The notes: generated by a model not told the origin, from the sequence alone. 64,000 nucleotides of DNA from Kribbella jejuensis (GCF_006715085.1 NZ_VFMM01000001.1:2852001-2916000), one strand, 5' to 3'; numbered from the stretch's first letter, positions 51,501 through 59,836 are shown. Program-made: numbers and translations.

Positions 51501-51779
51501 ACCGATCGTCAGCGTGTACCCGGCCGGGCCGGACTGGACCGAGATGCTCGACTCGGTGGCGGGCAGACTCGCGCGCAGCCGGGAGACCAGGGACTGCAGT
51601 GCGTTCGCACTCGGTGCCTCGCTGCCCCACAACCCGTCGACCAGCGTCTCGACGCTGACCGGCCGGCCCGCACTCAGTGCGAGCCGCGCGAGCAGCCCGC
51701 GCAGGCGTACGCCGCGGATGTCGAGCGGAGTCCCGTCGGCCGCCCACATCGCGAGAGGCCCAAGCACCGCTATGCGCAC
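48507..51779 (-). CDS. AfsR/SARP-type regulator with BTAD, NB-ARC ATPase and TPR domains
   Basis: 1,090 residues from GTG 51779. Residues 1-95: OmpR-type winged helix (VRIAVLGPLAMWAADG, LVDGLWGSEAPSANALQSLV). Residues ~96-245: bacterial transcriptional activation domain. Residues ~270-520: STAND/NB-ARC ATPase with Walker A GPGGAGKT (299-306), Walker B VLLVLDNCEH and the GMPLAIELAAAR motif. Then come a winged-helix-like region and TPR repeats to the end. Such proteins switch on operons, often for antibiotics or development, in response to a signal read by the TPR part. It diverges from a serine hydrolase 73 bp away, a possible target. Confidence 0.92.
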   Translation of the reverse strand: MRIAVLGPLAMWAADGTPLDIRGVRLRGLLARLALSAGRPVSVETLVDGLWGSEAPSANALQSLVSRLRASLPATESSISVQSGPAGYTLTIGPDCVDALQFEELVRRGRALLTSDPEQAHVLLTQADKLWRGEALTDLRDLPFAAVEADRLAELRLAGAEDLAEAAVSCGHARDLISDLEHLAVTHPLRERVHELLIRALYADGRQAEALTAYERIRTTLADELGADPGSRLRDLHVSVLRGDPVDPAAKSTAVPAPVPSAPRSNLRAPLTSFVGRREDVAELTRLLSNGTRLVTMVGPGGAGKTRLATETGRTLVDQSGDGIWFVELAPLGDAADVAPAVLSALGASEFVDLQPARFAPKHIPTSRAATLRLVEVIGDRRVLLVLDNCEHLVQEVAGLVDSLLASCPRLRVLTTSREPLSIPGEHLHPVGPLALPPEDTVPDEYPAMQLFVDRARAVRPDFQLTDANRQAVAEICRRLDGMPLAIELAAARLRALTPPQIVDRLADRFRLLTSGSRTALPRHQTLRAVVEWSWDLLDPDEQAVARRLSLFSGGATLEAAEQICSDESIPAESVLGVLASLVDKSLVEAAADERSVRYRMLETVRAYGAEQLDASGEYDRFRRAHTAYFSRMLRKARPKLRTAEQIEWIARLTADNENLIDALRTAIDTESARIAVQMVAVLGEYWTMSGRPAEAVNWMQAALAVPGPTVPLDKAEALYLLALGRMSTGDDPGTSFRQAVRGLATVRWMTRRHRILVDSGIGLFTNAVWAAIRRDKATCFAELEAASRHADPWIRNMGVMTSAMFRENEGEVDEMAANLTVALAGFREIGDRFGTSMALRGLAGYQSSTGDHVAALASLTEALQLIEELGTSEGVGQLLGSGAMSRLELGDHDGARADLERALRLSEETGSRAGEAMAFMGLSKVEFRLGHIEEARELAERAYATLDLEAERMAPHGQAVMLGQLSRIYATTGDVEKAQDCARQAIGLALGTEDMPVAAAVVEIGLHADLLTSKPEEVARVLGLAATMKGLRTIPDADVQRLVDELRDALGAEGYETAYAAGAAVPRDEALAEIRKRYLTGDQLDGEVP

Positions 51780-51852
51780 TCCACCAGCCTCGCACATCCC
51801 GCCGACCAAATACCCTGCCTTTTGTCACTCGGCTCCTTTAAGGTCGGGAGCC

Positions 51853-53205
51853 GTGACAGAAATCGCCGCGCCGACGCAGCTCGCGCTCTCCCGAATCGTC
51901 GCCGAACGTCAAGCCAAGGGCCGGGTTCCCGGAGTGGTGGGTGCTGTCGCCCGCGGCGGGTCGCTGGTCTGGTCCCACGGGGCCGGATCGGCGGATCTGG
52001 ACAATCCCGGCGTACCACCGACAGCCGACTCGCAGTTCCTGATCGCCTCGCAGAGCAAGACGCTGACCGCGGTGGCGATCATGGCGCTACGCGACGAGGG
52101 CAAGCTCAGCTTGGACGACACGGTCGACCAGCTGATCCCGGACAGCAAGCACGAGGGCATCACCGTACGGCAGATGCTCAGTCACGCCAGCGGGATGCAG
52201 CGCGAGCCGGTCGGCGACGTGTGGGACCTGATGAAGTTCCCGTCCCGCGACGAACTCGTCCCCGGCTGGAACGCGGCCGAGCGGATCGGCAAGCCGCACG
52301 ACAGGTTCCACTACTCGAACCTGGTCTTCTCGCTGCTCGGCGAGATCGTCGCACGGCTGGACGGCCGGTCCTGGTACGAGTCGGTGAAGGCGCGGATCCT
52401 CGACCCGCTGGAGATGCGCCGAACGACGGTCGGCATGGACGGCGGGCCGGCTCAGACCGGGTACTACGTGCCGCCGTTCTCTGATGTGCCCGTCCGTGAG
52501 CCGCTGCTCGACATCGGCGCGATGGACGCCTGCGGCGGGCTCGCGTCGACTGCCGAGGACCTGGCGAAGTGGGCGATGTTCGTCGCGGACCCGGTCGACG
52601 AGGTGCTGTCGAAGGACACCCTCGAGGAGATGTGCCAGGTGCAGATCATGGCGGACGTGGACCGCTGGCAGCTCGCGTTCGGGCTCGGGTTCATGTTGCT
52701 GCGCCGCGGTGACCGGCTGTTCGTCGGCCACGACGGCGGCATGCCCGGCCACATCACCTCGACGTTCGTCGACCGCTTCTCCGGTACGGCCGGGATCGCG
52801 CTGTTCGGGTCCACCTCGGCACCGGCCCCGAGCGCGCTGGCGACCGACCTGATCATCAAGGTCCTGGAGGACGACCCGCTGCCACCCGAGGCCTGGGTCC
52901 CCGGCACGTCGGTCCCCGAGGAACTGTCCGGCGTACTCGGCACCTGGTTCACCGAGGGCAGCCCGTTCGTCTTCTCGGTCGAACAGGGCGTCCTCCAAGC
53001 CAAGTCCCCCACGGCCGCGGAGTACCAGTCCCCCGCCGTCTTCGAACGCATCTCCGAAAACGTCTACCGAACCATCCGCGGCCGCGAAACCGGCGAACTG
53101 CTGACAATCACCCGAGACCCAGCCGGCCACCCCACAAAGTTGCACTGGGCAACCTACCTCTGCACCCGCAACCCCCTCGCCTTCGCCGAGATCAAGCCCG
53201 ACTAG
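51853..53205 (+). CDS. Serine hydrolase, beta-lactamase/esterase type
   Basis: 450 residues from GTG 51853. Active-site SQSK (nucleophile Ser66, Lys69), YSN in RFHYSNLVFSL, and HDGG in FVGHDGGMPGH. A C-terminal domain of ~110 residues follows the penicillin-binding-type core. No signal peptide, so probably a cytosolic esterase/peptidase. It is about 30-40% like the hydrolase at 41112-42494 in motif layout (visual impression only). It is transcribed divergently from the AfsR-type regulator, which may control it, and converges with the DrrB-type permease gene with a 4-bp gap. Confidence 0.88.
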   Translation: MTEIAAPTQLALSRIVAERQAKGRVPGVVGAVARGGSLVWSHGAGSADLDNPGVPPTADSQFLIASQSKTLTAVAIMALRDEGKLSLDDTVDQLIPDSKHEGITVRQMLSHASGMQREPVGDVWDLMKFPSRDELVPGWNAAERIGKPHDRFHYSNLVFSLLGEIVARLDGRSWYESVKARILDPLEMRRTTVGMDGGPAQTGYYVPPFSDVPVREPLLDIGAMDACGGLASTAEDLAKWAMFVADPVDEVLSKDTLEEMCQVQIMADVDRWQLAFGLGFMLLRRGDRLFVGHDGGMPGHITSTFVDRFSGTAGIALFGSTSAPAPSALATDLIIKVLEDDPLPPEAWVPGTSVPEELSGVLGTWFTEGSPFVFSVEQGVLQAKSPTAAEYQSPAVFERISENVYRTIRGRETGELLTITRDPAGHPTKLHWATYLCTRNPLAFAEIKPD

Positions 53206-53209
53206 CGGT

Positions 53210-54010
53210 TCACGTACGGCGGCGGTAGGCGCGGATTGCTAGGGGGGCGAAGACGGCTACCAGGCCGATCATCCAGGCGAGGGTGATCAATAGTGGCTTC
53301 TCGATCGGGCCGCCGAGCATGAGGCCGCGCATGGTGTCGACCAGGTACTTGACCGGGTTGACCTTGACGAAGGCTTGCAGGAATCCCGGCAGCGTGTCGG
53401 TCTTCACGAAGACATTGCTGCCGAAGGTGAGCGGGAACATGACCAGGAACGCGACCCCCTGCACGCCCTGCGCGGTCTTCAGCGACAGGCCGAGCCAGAC
53501 CCAGATCCAGCACATCGACAGCGCGAACGCCAGCACGATCAGCAGCGCGAGTACGCCGTACCCGATGCCGTTCTGGAACCGGAACCCGAGCGCGAACCCG
53601 GTACTCATCAGGATCACGATCGACAGCGTGTACCGGACCGCGTCGCCGAGCACCGCACCGACCAACGGCGCGATCCGCGCGATCGGCAGCGACCGGAACC
53701 GGTCGAACACGCCCTTCGCGAAGTCGTCGTTGAGCGCGACGCCGGTGCCCATCGTGGAGAACACGACCGTCTGCACGAGCAGACCCGGCAGCAGGAACGG
53801 CAGGTAGTCGCGCCACCCGGCGCCCTGCGCGATCGCACCACCGAACACGAACAGGAACAGCACCAGGAAGATGATCGGCTGGAACGTCACGTCCGCCAGC
53901 GCTTCCGGGTTCTGCCGGATCCGGACGATGTTCCGCCAGGCCAGGGTCAGGCTCTGCTGGGCCCACGCGAACGGGTTGGCCCGCCTTGTTTCGATTGCCA
54001 TCGTGCTCAT
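53210..54010 (-). CDS. ABC-2 type permease (DrrB-like)
   Basis: 266 residues; ATG 54010 overlaps the ATPase stop (ATGA). Six TM helices after an amphipathic start (NPFAWAQQSLTLAWRNIVRI), with the ABC-2 signature region (FLLPGLLVQTVVFSTMGTGVALNDDFAKGVFDRFRSLPIARI) and a final SFPLTFGSNVFVKTDTLPGF-like motif common in drug-resistance permeases. With the preceding ATPase it forms a two-subunit exporter of the daunorubicin-resistance type. Substrate unknown. Confidence 0.9.
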   Translation of the reverse strand: MSTMAIETRRANPFAWAQQSLTLAWRNIVRIRQNPEALADVTFQPIIFLVLFLFVFGGAIAQGAGWRDYLPFLLPGLLVQTVVFSTMGTGVALNDDFAKGVFDRFRSLPIARIAPLVGAVLGDAVRYTLSIVILMSTGFALGFRFQNGIGYGVLALLIVLAFALSMCWIWVWLGLSLKTAQGVQGVAFLVMFPLTFGSNVFVKTDTLPGFLQAFVKVNPVKYLVDTMRGLMLGGPIEKPLLITLAWMIGLVAVFAPLAIRAYRRRT

Positions 54011-54987
54011 CGGCCGGCTCCTTCCAGAACCTTGGGCTCTTCGGCGGTGTGACCGGTCAGCGCCAGGAACACCTCGTCCAGGCTGGGCAGTCGCAGCGAC
54101 AACTCGGTCACCGCGATCCCGGCCTCGTCCAGCCGGCGTACGACGACCGGCATCGACGAACCGTCCGTCACCGGCACGCTGACGAGCGCGTTGACCACGT
54201 CGACGGTCGGCCGGGTACCGACGGACTCGGCGACGATCGCCGCGACCCGCTCGATGTGCGACGGCTCGGCCGGTCGTACGTCGAGCGACTGCTTGCCCGC
54301 CTGGGCCTTCAGCTCCGCGGGCCGCCCGTTCGCGACCACGGCGCCCTTGTCGAACACCACGATCGAGTCGGCCAGCGCATCGGCCTCTTCGAGGTACTGC
54401 GTGGTGAGCAGGACGGTCGTACCGTCGAGCACCAGGTTCCGGACCGTCTCCCAGACGCCGTTGCGGGCGTGTGGGTCGAGACCGGTCGTGGGCTCGTCGA
54501 GGTACAGGATGCTCGGATTGCCGACCAGGCTCGCGGCCAGGTCGAGCCGGCGGCGCATACCGCCGGAGTACGTCTTCGCGATCCGGTCGCCGGCGTCGGT
54601 CAGCTCGAACCGCTCCAGCAGTTCGTCCGCCTTGCTCCGGGCCTGCGGGCGCGAGTACCCGAGCAGCCGGCCGATCATGATCAGGTTTCGGCGGCCGGAC
54701 ATGTCCTCGTCGACCGACGCGTACTGCCCGGTCAGGCCGATGATGCTGCGGACCTTCCCGGCTTCGCGGACCACGTCGTACCCGCCGACCACCGCGTGCC
54801 CGGCGTCCGGCCGGAGCAGGGTGCCGAGAATCCGGACCGCGGTCGTCTTGCCGGCGCCGTTCGGGCCGAGGACCCCGAGGACCGTGCCGGTCGGCACGGT
54901 CAGGTCGACGCCGGCAAGCGCCGTGGTACTGCCATATTTCTTGACCAGACCGACCGCCTCGATGGCGACCTGGTTCGTTGTGGTCAT
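54007..54987 (-). CDS. ABC exporter ATP-binding protein (DrrA-like)
   Basis: 326 residues from ATG 54987 (GGGAGG 6 bp upstream). Nucleotide-binding domain with Walker A GPNGAGKTT, signature YSGGMRRRLDLAAS and Walker B LYLDEPTTGLDP. The C-terminal ~90 residues (ADSIVVFDKGAVVANGRPAE, DEVFLALTGHTAEE) are the DrrA-specific extension. It powers the ABC-2 permease encoded by the overlapping next gene. It exports a lipophilic compound or drug; no biosynthetic genes lie nearby to suggest which. Confidence 0.93.
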   Translation of the reverse strand: MTTTNQVAIEAVGLVKKYGSTTALAGVDLTVPTGTVLGVLGPNGAGKTTAVRILGTLLRPDAGHAVVGGYDVVREAGKVRSIIGLTGQYASVDEDMSGRRNLIMIGRLLGYSRPQARSKADELLERFELTDAGDRIAKTYSGGMRRRLDLAASLVGNPSILYLDEPTTGLDPHARNGVWETVRNLVLDGTTVLLTTQYLEEADALADSIVVFDKGAVVANGRPAELKAQAGKQSLDVRPAEPSHIERVAAIVAESVGTRPTVDVVNALVSVPVTDGSSMPVVVRRLDEAGIAVTELSLRLPSLDEVFLALTGHTAEEPKVLEGAGR

Positions 54988-55071
54988 GGGGTTCCTCCCA
55001 GCTCGGTTTGCTGGGACTACCGTCTCTTCACGTGCTGGCACGGGCCTGGCACGCCGCTGTCTCAGCCCCTG

Positions 55072-56388
55072 TCAGCCTTTGAGGGGAACGATCTGGTTCG
55101 CCAGCAGCGCCTGGTACGCCTCGGGGTTGTAGCGCGCGAGGTTGCCGCGCGCCCGGCGCCGGTACTTGAGGATCTGGCGGGTACCGATCGCCCACAGCAC
55201 GTACTGGAAGGCCAGCGCGAACTTGAAGTCACCGATCGCCTGCGGAGCGCCGCCGGAGGAGGCGTCGAGCAGTACGCCGACCATCCCGATACAGAGCAGC
55301 GTCGCGATGAAGCCGCCGGTGTTGACCATCCCGTTCGCCGCACCGAACCGTGTGGTCGGGTTGAACGTCCGCGCATAGTCCAGCCCGAGCATCGACCCCG
55401 GCCCGCCGGCCGCCTGTACGACGATCAGCGCCAGGAGTACTGGCATCGGCGCCCGGCCCGGCCAGAGCAGTACGACGGTCCACATCACGACCGAGCCCGC
55501 GATGACCGCCAGCACGATCCAGGAGCGGTAGAACGGGAACTTGGCGGCGTACCGTCCGACCAGGGGCCCGTAGCAGAGCCCGGCGAGCACTGGGATGATC
55601 AGCATCGCGGCTGCGGTCGTTGGGGCGACCCCCTGTCCCTGGACGAGGAACGGGTACCCCCAGAGCAGGCCGAACGTGCTGCCGGAGAAGCTGGTGGTGA
55701 AGTGCGTCCACAGGCCGAGCCTCGTACCCGGCTCGTTCCAGGCGCGGCGCAGGTTCTTCCGTACCTCGTGGAGCGGCTGCTTGGCGCGGCGGAGCGGTTC
55801 GTCGTACGGGCTGTTCTTCACGAGCAGTAGTACCAGTGCGCCGGTCACCAGGCTCAGTACGGACGCCGCGGCGAACGTGGGCGTCCAGCCGAAGGCATGG
55901 AAGGCCGCAGCCATCGGAACGGTCGACATGATCGCGCCGAGACCACCGAGCATTCCTGTCGCCTGCGACATCACCGGCTGGCGTAGCGCGGGGAACCAGG
56001 ACATGACGATGCGTAGCACGCTGATGAAGACCAGTGCGTCGCCAACGCCTAGTACTGCGCGGGCGGCGAGTGCGGCGGGGTACGAGTTGACCATGCTGAA
56101 CGCGGACTGCGCTACGAACAGCAGGGCCGACGCAGCGATCAGCAGGCGCTTGGAACCGTACCTGTCGAGTAGTACGCCGACGGGGACCTGCATGGCGGCG
56201 TACACCGTCAACTGGACGACGGTGAAGCTGGCCAGGGCCGATGCGGAGATGTGGAAGCGTTCCGCGGCCTGTAGACCGGCGACGCTCATGGAGCCGCGGT
56301 GCAAGACGGTGACGAGGTACGTGAGGACAGCGATGGCCCACACCGCCCAGGCACGCCGTCCGCCCAGGGGGTAGCGAAGTTCGTTCAC
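55072..56388 (-). CDS. MFS transporter (UhpC/GlpT-like anion:cation symporter branch)
   Basis: 438 residues from GTG 56388; GTGA overlaps the stop of the GntR gene (56385-56387). Twelve TM segments with the MFS A-motif VGVLLDRYGSKRLLIAAS and LGVGDALVFISVLRIVMSWFP. The branch resembles transporters of organic acids or phosphorylated compounds, but the substrate is unknown. The coupled GntR/FCD regulator normally senses a carboxylate, which supports import of an organic acid. Confidence 0.88.
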   Translation of the reverse strand: MNELRYPLGGRRAWAVWAIAVLTYLVTVLHRGSMSVAGLQAAERFHISASALASFTVVQLTVYAAMQVPVGVLLDRYGSKRLLIAASALLFVAQSAFSMVNSYPAALAARAVLGVGDALVFISVLRIVMSWFPALRQPVMSQATGMLGGLGAIMSTVPMAAAFHAFGWTPTFAAASVLSLVTGALVLLLVKNSPYDEPLRRAKQPLHEVRKNLRRAWNEPGTRLGLWTHFTTSFSGSTFGLLWGYPFLVQGQGVAPTTAAAMLIIPVLAGLCYGPLVGRYAAKFPFYRSWIVLAVIAGSVVMWTVVLLWPGRAPMPVLLALIVVQAAGGPGSMLGLDYARTFNPTTRFGAANGMVNTGGFIATLLCIGMVGVLLDASSGGAPQAIGDFKFALAFQYVLWAIGTRQILKYRRRARGNLARYNPEAYQALLANQIVPLKG

Positions 56389-57125
56389 CGCGTGCCCCGC
56401 AGATCCGTCGCGGCGGTCTCGATGTGGGCGACCACGAGCTCGCGGAAGCGCTTGACGCTGTTGCCGCCCAGAGCCTCGATCATCTCCTGGTGTGCGGTGA
56501 TCGACTTGTCCATCCGGGCCGGCTGGACCTCGATCCCGGGCACGCCCATCCGGACCTGGCGGTCGCGGAGGCTGTTGTACAGCTTGGCCAGGATCTGGTT
56601 GCCCGCGGCATCGACGATCGCCTCGTGGAAAGCCCGGTCGGCCTCCAGGAAGCTCTTCGCGTCACCGTCCTTACGGTGCGCGCGCATCTCGTCGACGCGC
56701 TCGGTAAGGGCCTCGATCAGCTGCTTGCGGCGCGGCCAGACCTTGGCGGCGGCATGCGTCTCGATCAGCTCGCGGGCCTCGAGGACGTCCTCGATCTCCT
56801 GCGGCAGCACCGGCAGGACGAGCGCGCCCTTCTTCGGGTACAGCTTGACCAGGCCCGACTCCTCGAGCCGGAGCAGGGCCTCGCGGACCGGCGTACGGGA
56901 TACACCGACCGCGGTCGCAAGCTCACCCTCAGTGAGCAGCTCACCGCCCGGATACGTCCGGTCGAGAATCGCGGCCTTCACATACGCGTACACGCGCTCG
57001 GCCGCGGGGATCTTGTCCACCCCCGGAGCGGCCTCGACCACCACCCGTGCGATCTCGGCTGTTTCGTCACCCAATGTCAACGCGTCGTTCGCCGCGTCCC
57101 CGCCTACCACTGCACTCCAACCCAT
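56385..57125 (-). CDS. GntR-family regulator (FadR/FCD type)
   Basis: 246 residues from ATG 57125. The winged helix at ~45-110 contains AERVYAYVKAAILDRTYPGG, then LTEGELATAVGVSRTPVREALLRLEESGLVKLYPKKG. The FCD ligand domain follows with metal-binding residues (ARELIETHAAAKV, FLEADRAFHEAIVDAAGN, ITAHQEMIEAL). No ribosome site precedes the ATG, but a TAGGAT/TAGATA-like -10 lies ~25-30 bp upstream, so translation may be leaderless. A palindrome overlaps the start. It is co-translated with the MFS transporter, its likely target. Confidence 0.9.
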   Translation of the reverse strand: MGWSAVVGGDAANDALTLGDETAEIARVVVEAAPGVDKIPAAERVYAYVKAAILDRTYPGGELLTEGELATAVGVSRTPVREALLRLEESGLVKLYPKKGALVLPVLPQEIEDVLEARELIETHAAAKVWPRRKQLIEALTERVDEMRAHRKDGDAKSFLEADRAFHEAIVDAAGNQILAKLYNSLRDRQVRMGVPGIEVQPARMDKSITAHQEMIEALGGNSVKRFRELVVAHIETAATDLRGTR

Positions 57126-57136
57126 ACGACTCGTAT
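57124..57136. promoter_or_regulatory. Palindrome ATACGA-C-TCGTAT at the GntR start, putative operator
   Basis: A perfect 6-1-6 inverted repeat overlapping the ATG of the GntR gene. GntR/FadR proteins bind such short TNGT/ACNA-like palindromes, so autoregulation of the GntR-MFS operon is inferred. Confidence 0.55.
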
Positions 57137-57197
57137 CTGTCTTGTATCTATCCTACACGCACAGGTAATCCACCGGCGAAGCCAGATATTCCCCAAG

Positions 57198-57206
57198 TTA
57201 TCCACA
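57198..57206 (+). promoter_or_regulatory. Isolated DnaA-box-like TTATCCACA
   Basis: Second perfect DnaA-type 9-mer of the window, in the 243-bp gap between the GntR and subtilase genes. A weaker GATCCACAG follows 10 bp later. No origin is nearby. Confidence 0.25.
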
Positions 57207-57368
57207 GGTCGATCCACAGAATGTGTGCAACTGAGCGTGATCAGCCCGCTGCATGCAGGGTTTCCCCTGCGTTGTGGATGAAGGACTCCGTCTGTGCGCG
57301 ATCCGGCCTAGAGTCTCGGGTTATCGGTCCGGACCCGTCCGTCCGGACGTTGCCCCTGAGGAGGCCTC

Positions 57369-58754
57369 GTGTCCCGACTTCCCCGTCCCCGCCGGCTGGC
57401 CGCCGGACTCTCCGCCGCCGCGCTGGTGTGCGTGTCGCTCGGCGCCACGACCACCGCGCATGCCGCCGGTCCCCTGATGAACTACGTGGTCAACACGAAG
57501 GCCACACCCGGTCATGTCCGCAAGACCGAGGACGCCGTGAAGGACGCCGGCGGGAAGGTACTCGTCTCGTACCAGCAGCTCGGCGTCGTCATCGCCCAGT
57601 CCACCAACCCGGACTTCAAGACCGACATCCGCACGGTGCACAACGGCCGCGAGGTCCAGTCGGTCGGCGCCACGCGCACCGTCGCTGTCACCGAAGGCGC
57701 CGGCGGGACGAACTCGACCGACGAGAGTACGGCGACCCCGGTGCCCGACCCGCGTGAGGGCGAGCAGTGGAACCTCGCCCAGATCAAGGCCGACCAGGCA
57801 CATGCCGTCACCGACGGATCCCGCAGCGTCCTCGTCGGCATCAACGACAGCGGCGTCGACGACACCCATCCCGATCTCGCCCCGAACTTCGACGCCGCCG
57901 ACTCGGTCAACTGCGTGAACAACGGCGTACCGGACACCACGCCTGGTGGATGGCGTCCGACGACGAGCATCCACGGTACGCATGTGGCCGGCATCGTCGC
58001 CGCGGCGCGCAACGGCATCGGGATCGTCGGTGTCGCCCCGGGCGTCCGGATCGCGTCGGTCAAGGTCGTCAACGACGCCGGTTTCATCTACCCGGAGTAC
58101 TCGATCTGTGGGATCGTCTGGGCCGCCGAGCACCACATGGCCGTCACGAACCACAGCTACTTCATCGACCCGTGGGAATTCTGGTGCAACGACAACGGCG
58201 ACCAGGGCGCGGTGCAGGAAGCCGTACGGCGCGCGTACGCGTGGGCCACGGACCAGGGCACGCTGTCGGTCGCTGCCGCCGGTAACTCGAACTACGACCT
58301 CGCCCACAAGACCACCGACAACGGCAGCCCCGACGACGGGACCGCCGTCCCCCGCACCATCGACAACGGCTGCCTCGACATGCCGACCGAGCTCCCCGGC
58401 GTCATCACCGTCGCCAGCACGACCCAAACCCGTGCCCGCAGCAGCTTCTCCAACTTCGGCCTCGGAAAGATCGACGTCGCCGCGCCGGGCAGCTCGGTCC
58501 TGTCCACCGTTCCCGGCGGCTACGCCAAACTGAGCGGTACGTCGATGGCCTCCCCGCACGTCACCGGCATCGCCGCCCTGATGAAGTCCACCCACCCGTG
58601 GTGGGGCCCCCGCGACATCGAACGAGCCCTCCAAACCGAGGCCGACGACACCGCCTGCCCCACCACCCCCGACGCCCGCTGCACCGGCACCACCGCCAAC
58701 AACTCCTTCTACGGCGAAGGAATCGCCGACGCCCTCGACGCCGTAACCCGCTAA
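57369..58754 (+). CDS. Secreted subtilisin-like serine protease (S8)
   Basis: 461 residues from GTG 57369, with GAGGAGG 6 bp upstream. Signal peptide (RRLAAGLSAAALVCVSLGAT, cleavage about AHA/AG), then an inhibitor-I9-like propeptide (~36-110). The catalytic triad is Asp160 (VGINDSGVDDTHPDL), His202 (HGTHVAGIV) and Ser392 (LSGTSMASPHVTG), with the oxyanion Asn306 in AAAGNSN. Four extra cysteines in the catalytic domain and two in the C-tail may form disulfides. It is an extracellular endopeptidase. A strong hairpin follows. Confidence 0.94.
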   Translation: MSRLPRPRRLAAGLSAAALVCVSLGATTTAHAAGPLMNYVVNTKATPGHVRKTEDAVKDAGGKVLVSYQQLGVVIAQSTNPDFKTDIRTVHNGREVQSVGATRTVAVTEGAGGTNSTDESTATPVPDPREGEQWNLAQIKADQAHAVTDGSRSVLVGINDSGVDDTHPDLAPNFDAADSVNCVNNGVPDTTPGGWRPTTSIHGTHVAGIVAAARNGIGIVGVAPGVRIASVKVVNDAGFIYPEYSICGIVWAAEHHMAVTNHSYFIDPWEFWCNDNGDQGAVQEAVRRAYAWATDQGTLSVAAAGNSNYDLAHKTTDNGSPDDGTAVPRTIDNGCLDMPTELPGVITVASTTQTRARSSFSNFGLGKIDVAAPGSSVLSTVPGGYAKLSGTSMASPHVTGIAALMKSTHPWWGPRDIERALQTEADDTACPTTPDARCTGTTANNSFYGEGIADALDAVTR

Positions 58755-58762
58755 CCCAAGCC

Positions 58763-58794
58763 GAGTGGGGGTCCACCGCCCGGGACCCCCACTC
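58763..58794 (+). terminator. 12-bp perfect-stem hairpin after the subtilase gene
   Basis: GAGTGGGGGTCC (58763-58774) pairs with GGACCCCCACTC (58783-58794) over an 8-base loop, 9 bp after the stop. Confidence 0.85.
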
Positions 58795-58803
58795 ACCCCC
58801 AAA

Positions 58804-58905
58804 ACTGACAGGTGCTGCACAGCCCGAGGAAGAGCTGACAGGTGCCGCGCCGCCCCAGCAAGGACTGACAGGGGATGAACCGGCTAAGCAAGAGCTGACA
58901 GGGGG
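58804..58905. repeat. Four-copy 30-bp tandem repeat (CTGACAGG core)
   Basis: ACTGACAGG / GCTGACAGG cores start at 58804, 58834, 58864 and 58894, exactly 30 bp apart, with partly conserved GCTGxxxAGCCCGAGGAAG-like spacers. Because 30 is a multiple of three, a plus-strand frame reads as ten-residue LTGxxPxxQE repeats, but it has no credible start. It may be a remnant of a coding repeat or a non-coding array. Confidence 0.75.
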
Positions 58906-59401
58906 CGTACTACTGGCAGCCAATCCACGCGCTGTTGCACGGGCCCTTCTGCCACCGAGCCATGCGCCGCCCCACCCGCGTCCATTTTTGAGGCTAACGC
59001 CGGGCCACATCCGGGCACCCACCGAAAATTCTGCCGATTGCCGCCGACGGACGGCGAGCTAACGCTACTTTCTGCTCGCGAACGCCGAGTGCAACTGCGA
59101 GGGCCGATTGAGCCCTCTACGGCGACAGCCGCGCAGGGCACCGCCCGTGCACGACGACGACCACACAGCGCGCGTTGTGATCCCAGGCCCACCTTCTGAT
59201 TCGTAGGACCCGGCACCCGAGCCGCTGTCCCCTTCGCCTGTTGAAGACTTGAGCCGCCGCAGGCTTGGACAGGCAGAGCGTGCGCACTCGTTGGGGTACG
59301 ACCGGGGTACGGCGCGCCTACTCAGATTGAGGGTTGCCGCCAGGAGGATTGTTGATAGGCCGTCGGTCGGCACCGGTCGACGGGAGAGTACAGGCGGCGG
59401 T
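58906..59401. other. Intergenic stretch at the left edge of the accessory region
   Basis: No convincing gene. Base composition drops in GC relative to the left flank. Frames on both strands are short or Arg/Ser-rich without ribosome sites. Confidence 0.4.
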
Positions 59402-59836
59402 ATGAAGAAGTGGCTCATGAAGGTGCGGGCCGTCTTCGGACGAGTCAACGGCATCTCAACCCCATTTGGCGGGATCTCGTGGTCCGCCAAGCAGGAGAAG
59501 CACCCCGGTCAAGGCGGTCGCGGTGGAGCCGCAACGGTTGGGGGTACGGGACTCGCTGTTGGTGGACCAGGTGGCGGGGGTGGACCTAGCGGGGCAGGTG
59601 GTGACGGTGGCAGCGCTGAGGTTGGCGGTGACGGCTGGGCGTTCGGCGGCGAAGGTGGCGGGGCGGATGGTAGGGGCGGCCGCAGCGGGTACGAGTTGGC
59701 TGGCCTCCCTAACTTCCAACTCCCGGACGGTACGTGGATGTACGACATCGGCCGTGGCGGCGATGGTGCCGGTCAGGTCACGAGCGCTCCAGATCCAGAT
59801 CCGGGCCTAGACGGCACACCGCCCCCATCTCTCTGA
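59402..59836 (+). CDS. Glycine-rich protein with N-terminal GISTPFGGISW motif
   Basis: 144 residues from ATG 59402 (GGGAG 11-12 bp upstream; a longer in-frame version from 59249 has an unlikely Arg-rich lead). A basic amphipathic N-terminus (MKKWLMKVRAVFGRVNG) leads to ISTPFGGISW, then ~80 residues of Gly-rich low complexity (GGRGGAATVGGTGLAVGGPG and similar). The C-terminus ends in LPNFQLPDGTWMYDIG and an Asp/Pro tail. The STPxGGxSW element looks like a conserved motif of small accessory-island proteins (memory, unverified). It lies 387 bp before the nuclease-like gene and may belong with it. Confidence 0.6.
   Translation: MKKWLMKVRAVFGRVNGISTPFGGISWSAKQEKHPGQGGRGGAATVGGTGLAVGGPGGGGGPSGAGGDGGSAEVGGDGWAFGGEGGGADGRGGRSGYELAGLPNFQLPDGTWMYDIGRGGDGAGQVTSAPDPDPGLDGTPPPSL

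Noticed and set aside
49006..51852. Very long plus-strand open frame continuous with the serine hydrolase, ~950 extra codons
   Set aside because: It is antisense to the AfsR-type regulator, with Arg/Ser-rich low-information sequence; it stays open only because of high GC codon bias. The hydrolase starts at 51853.
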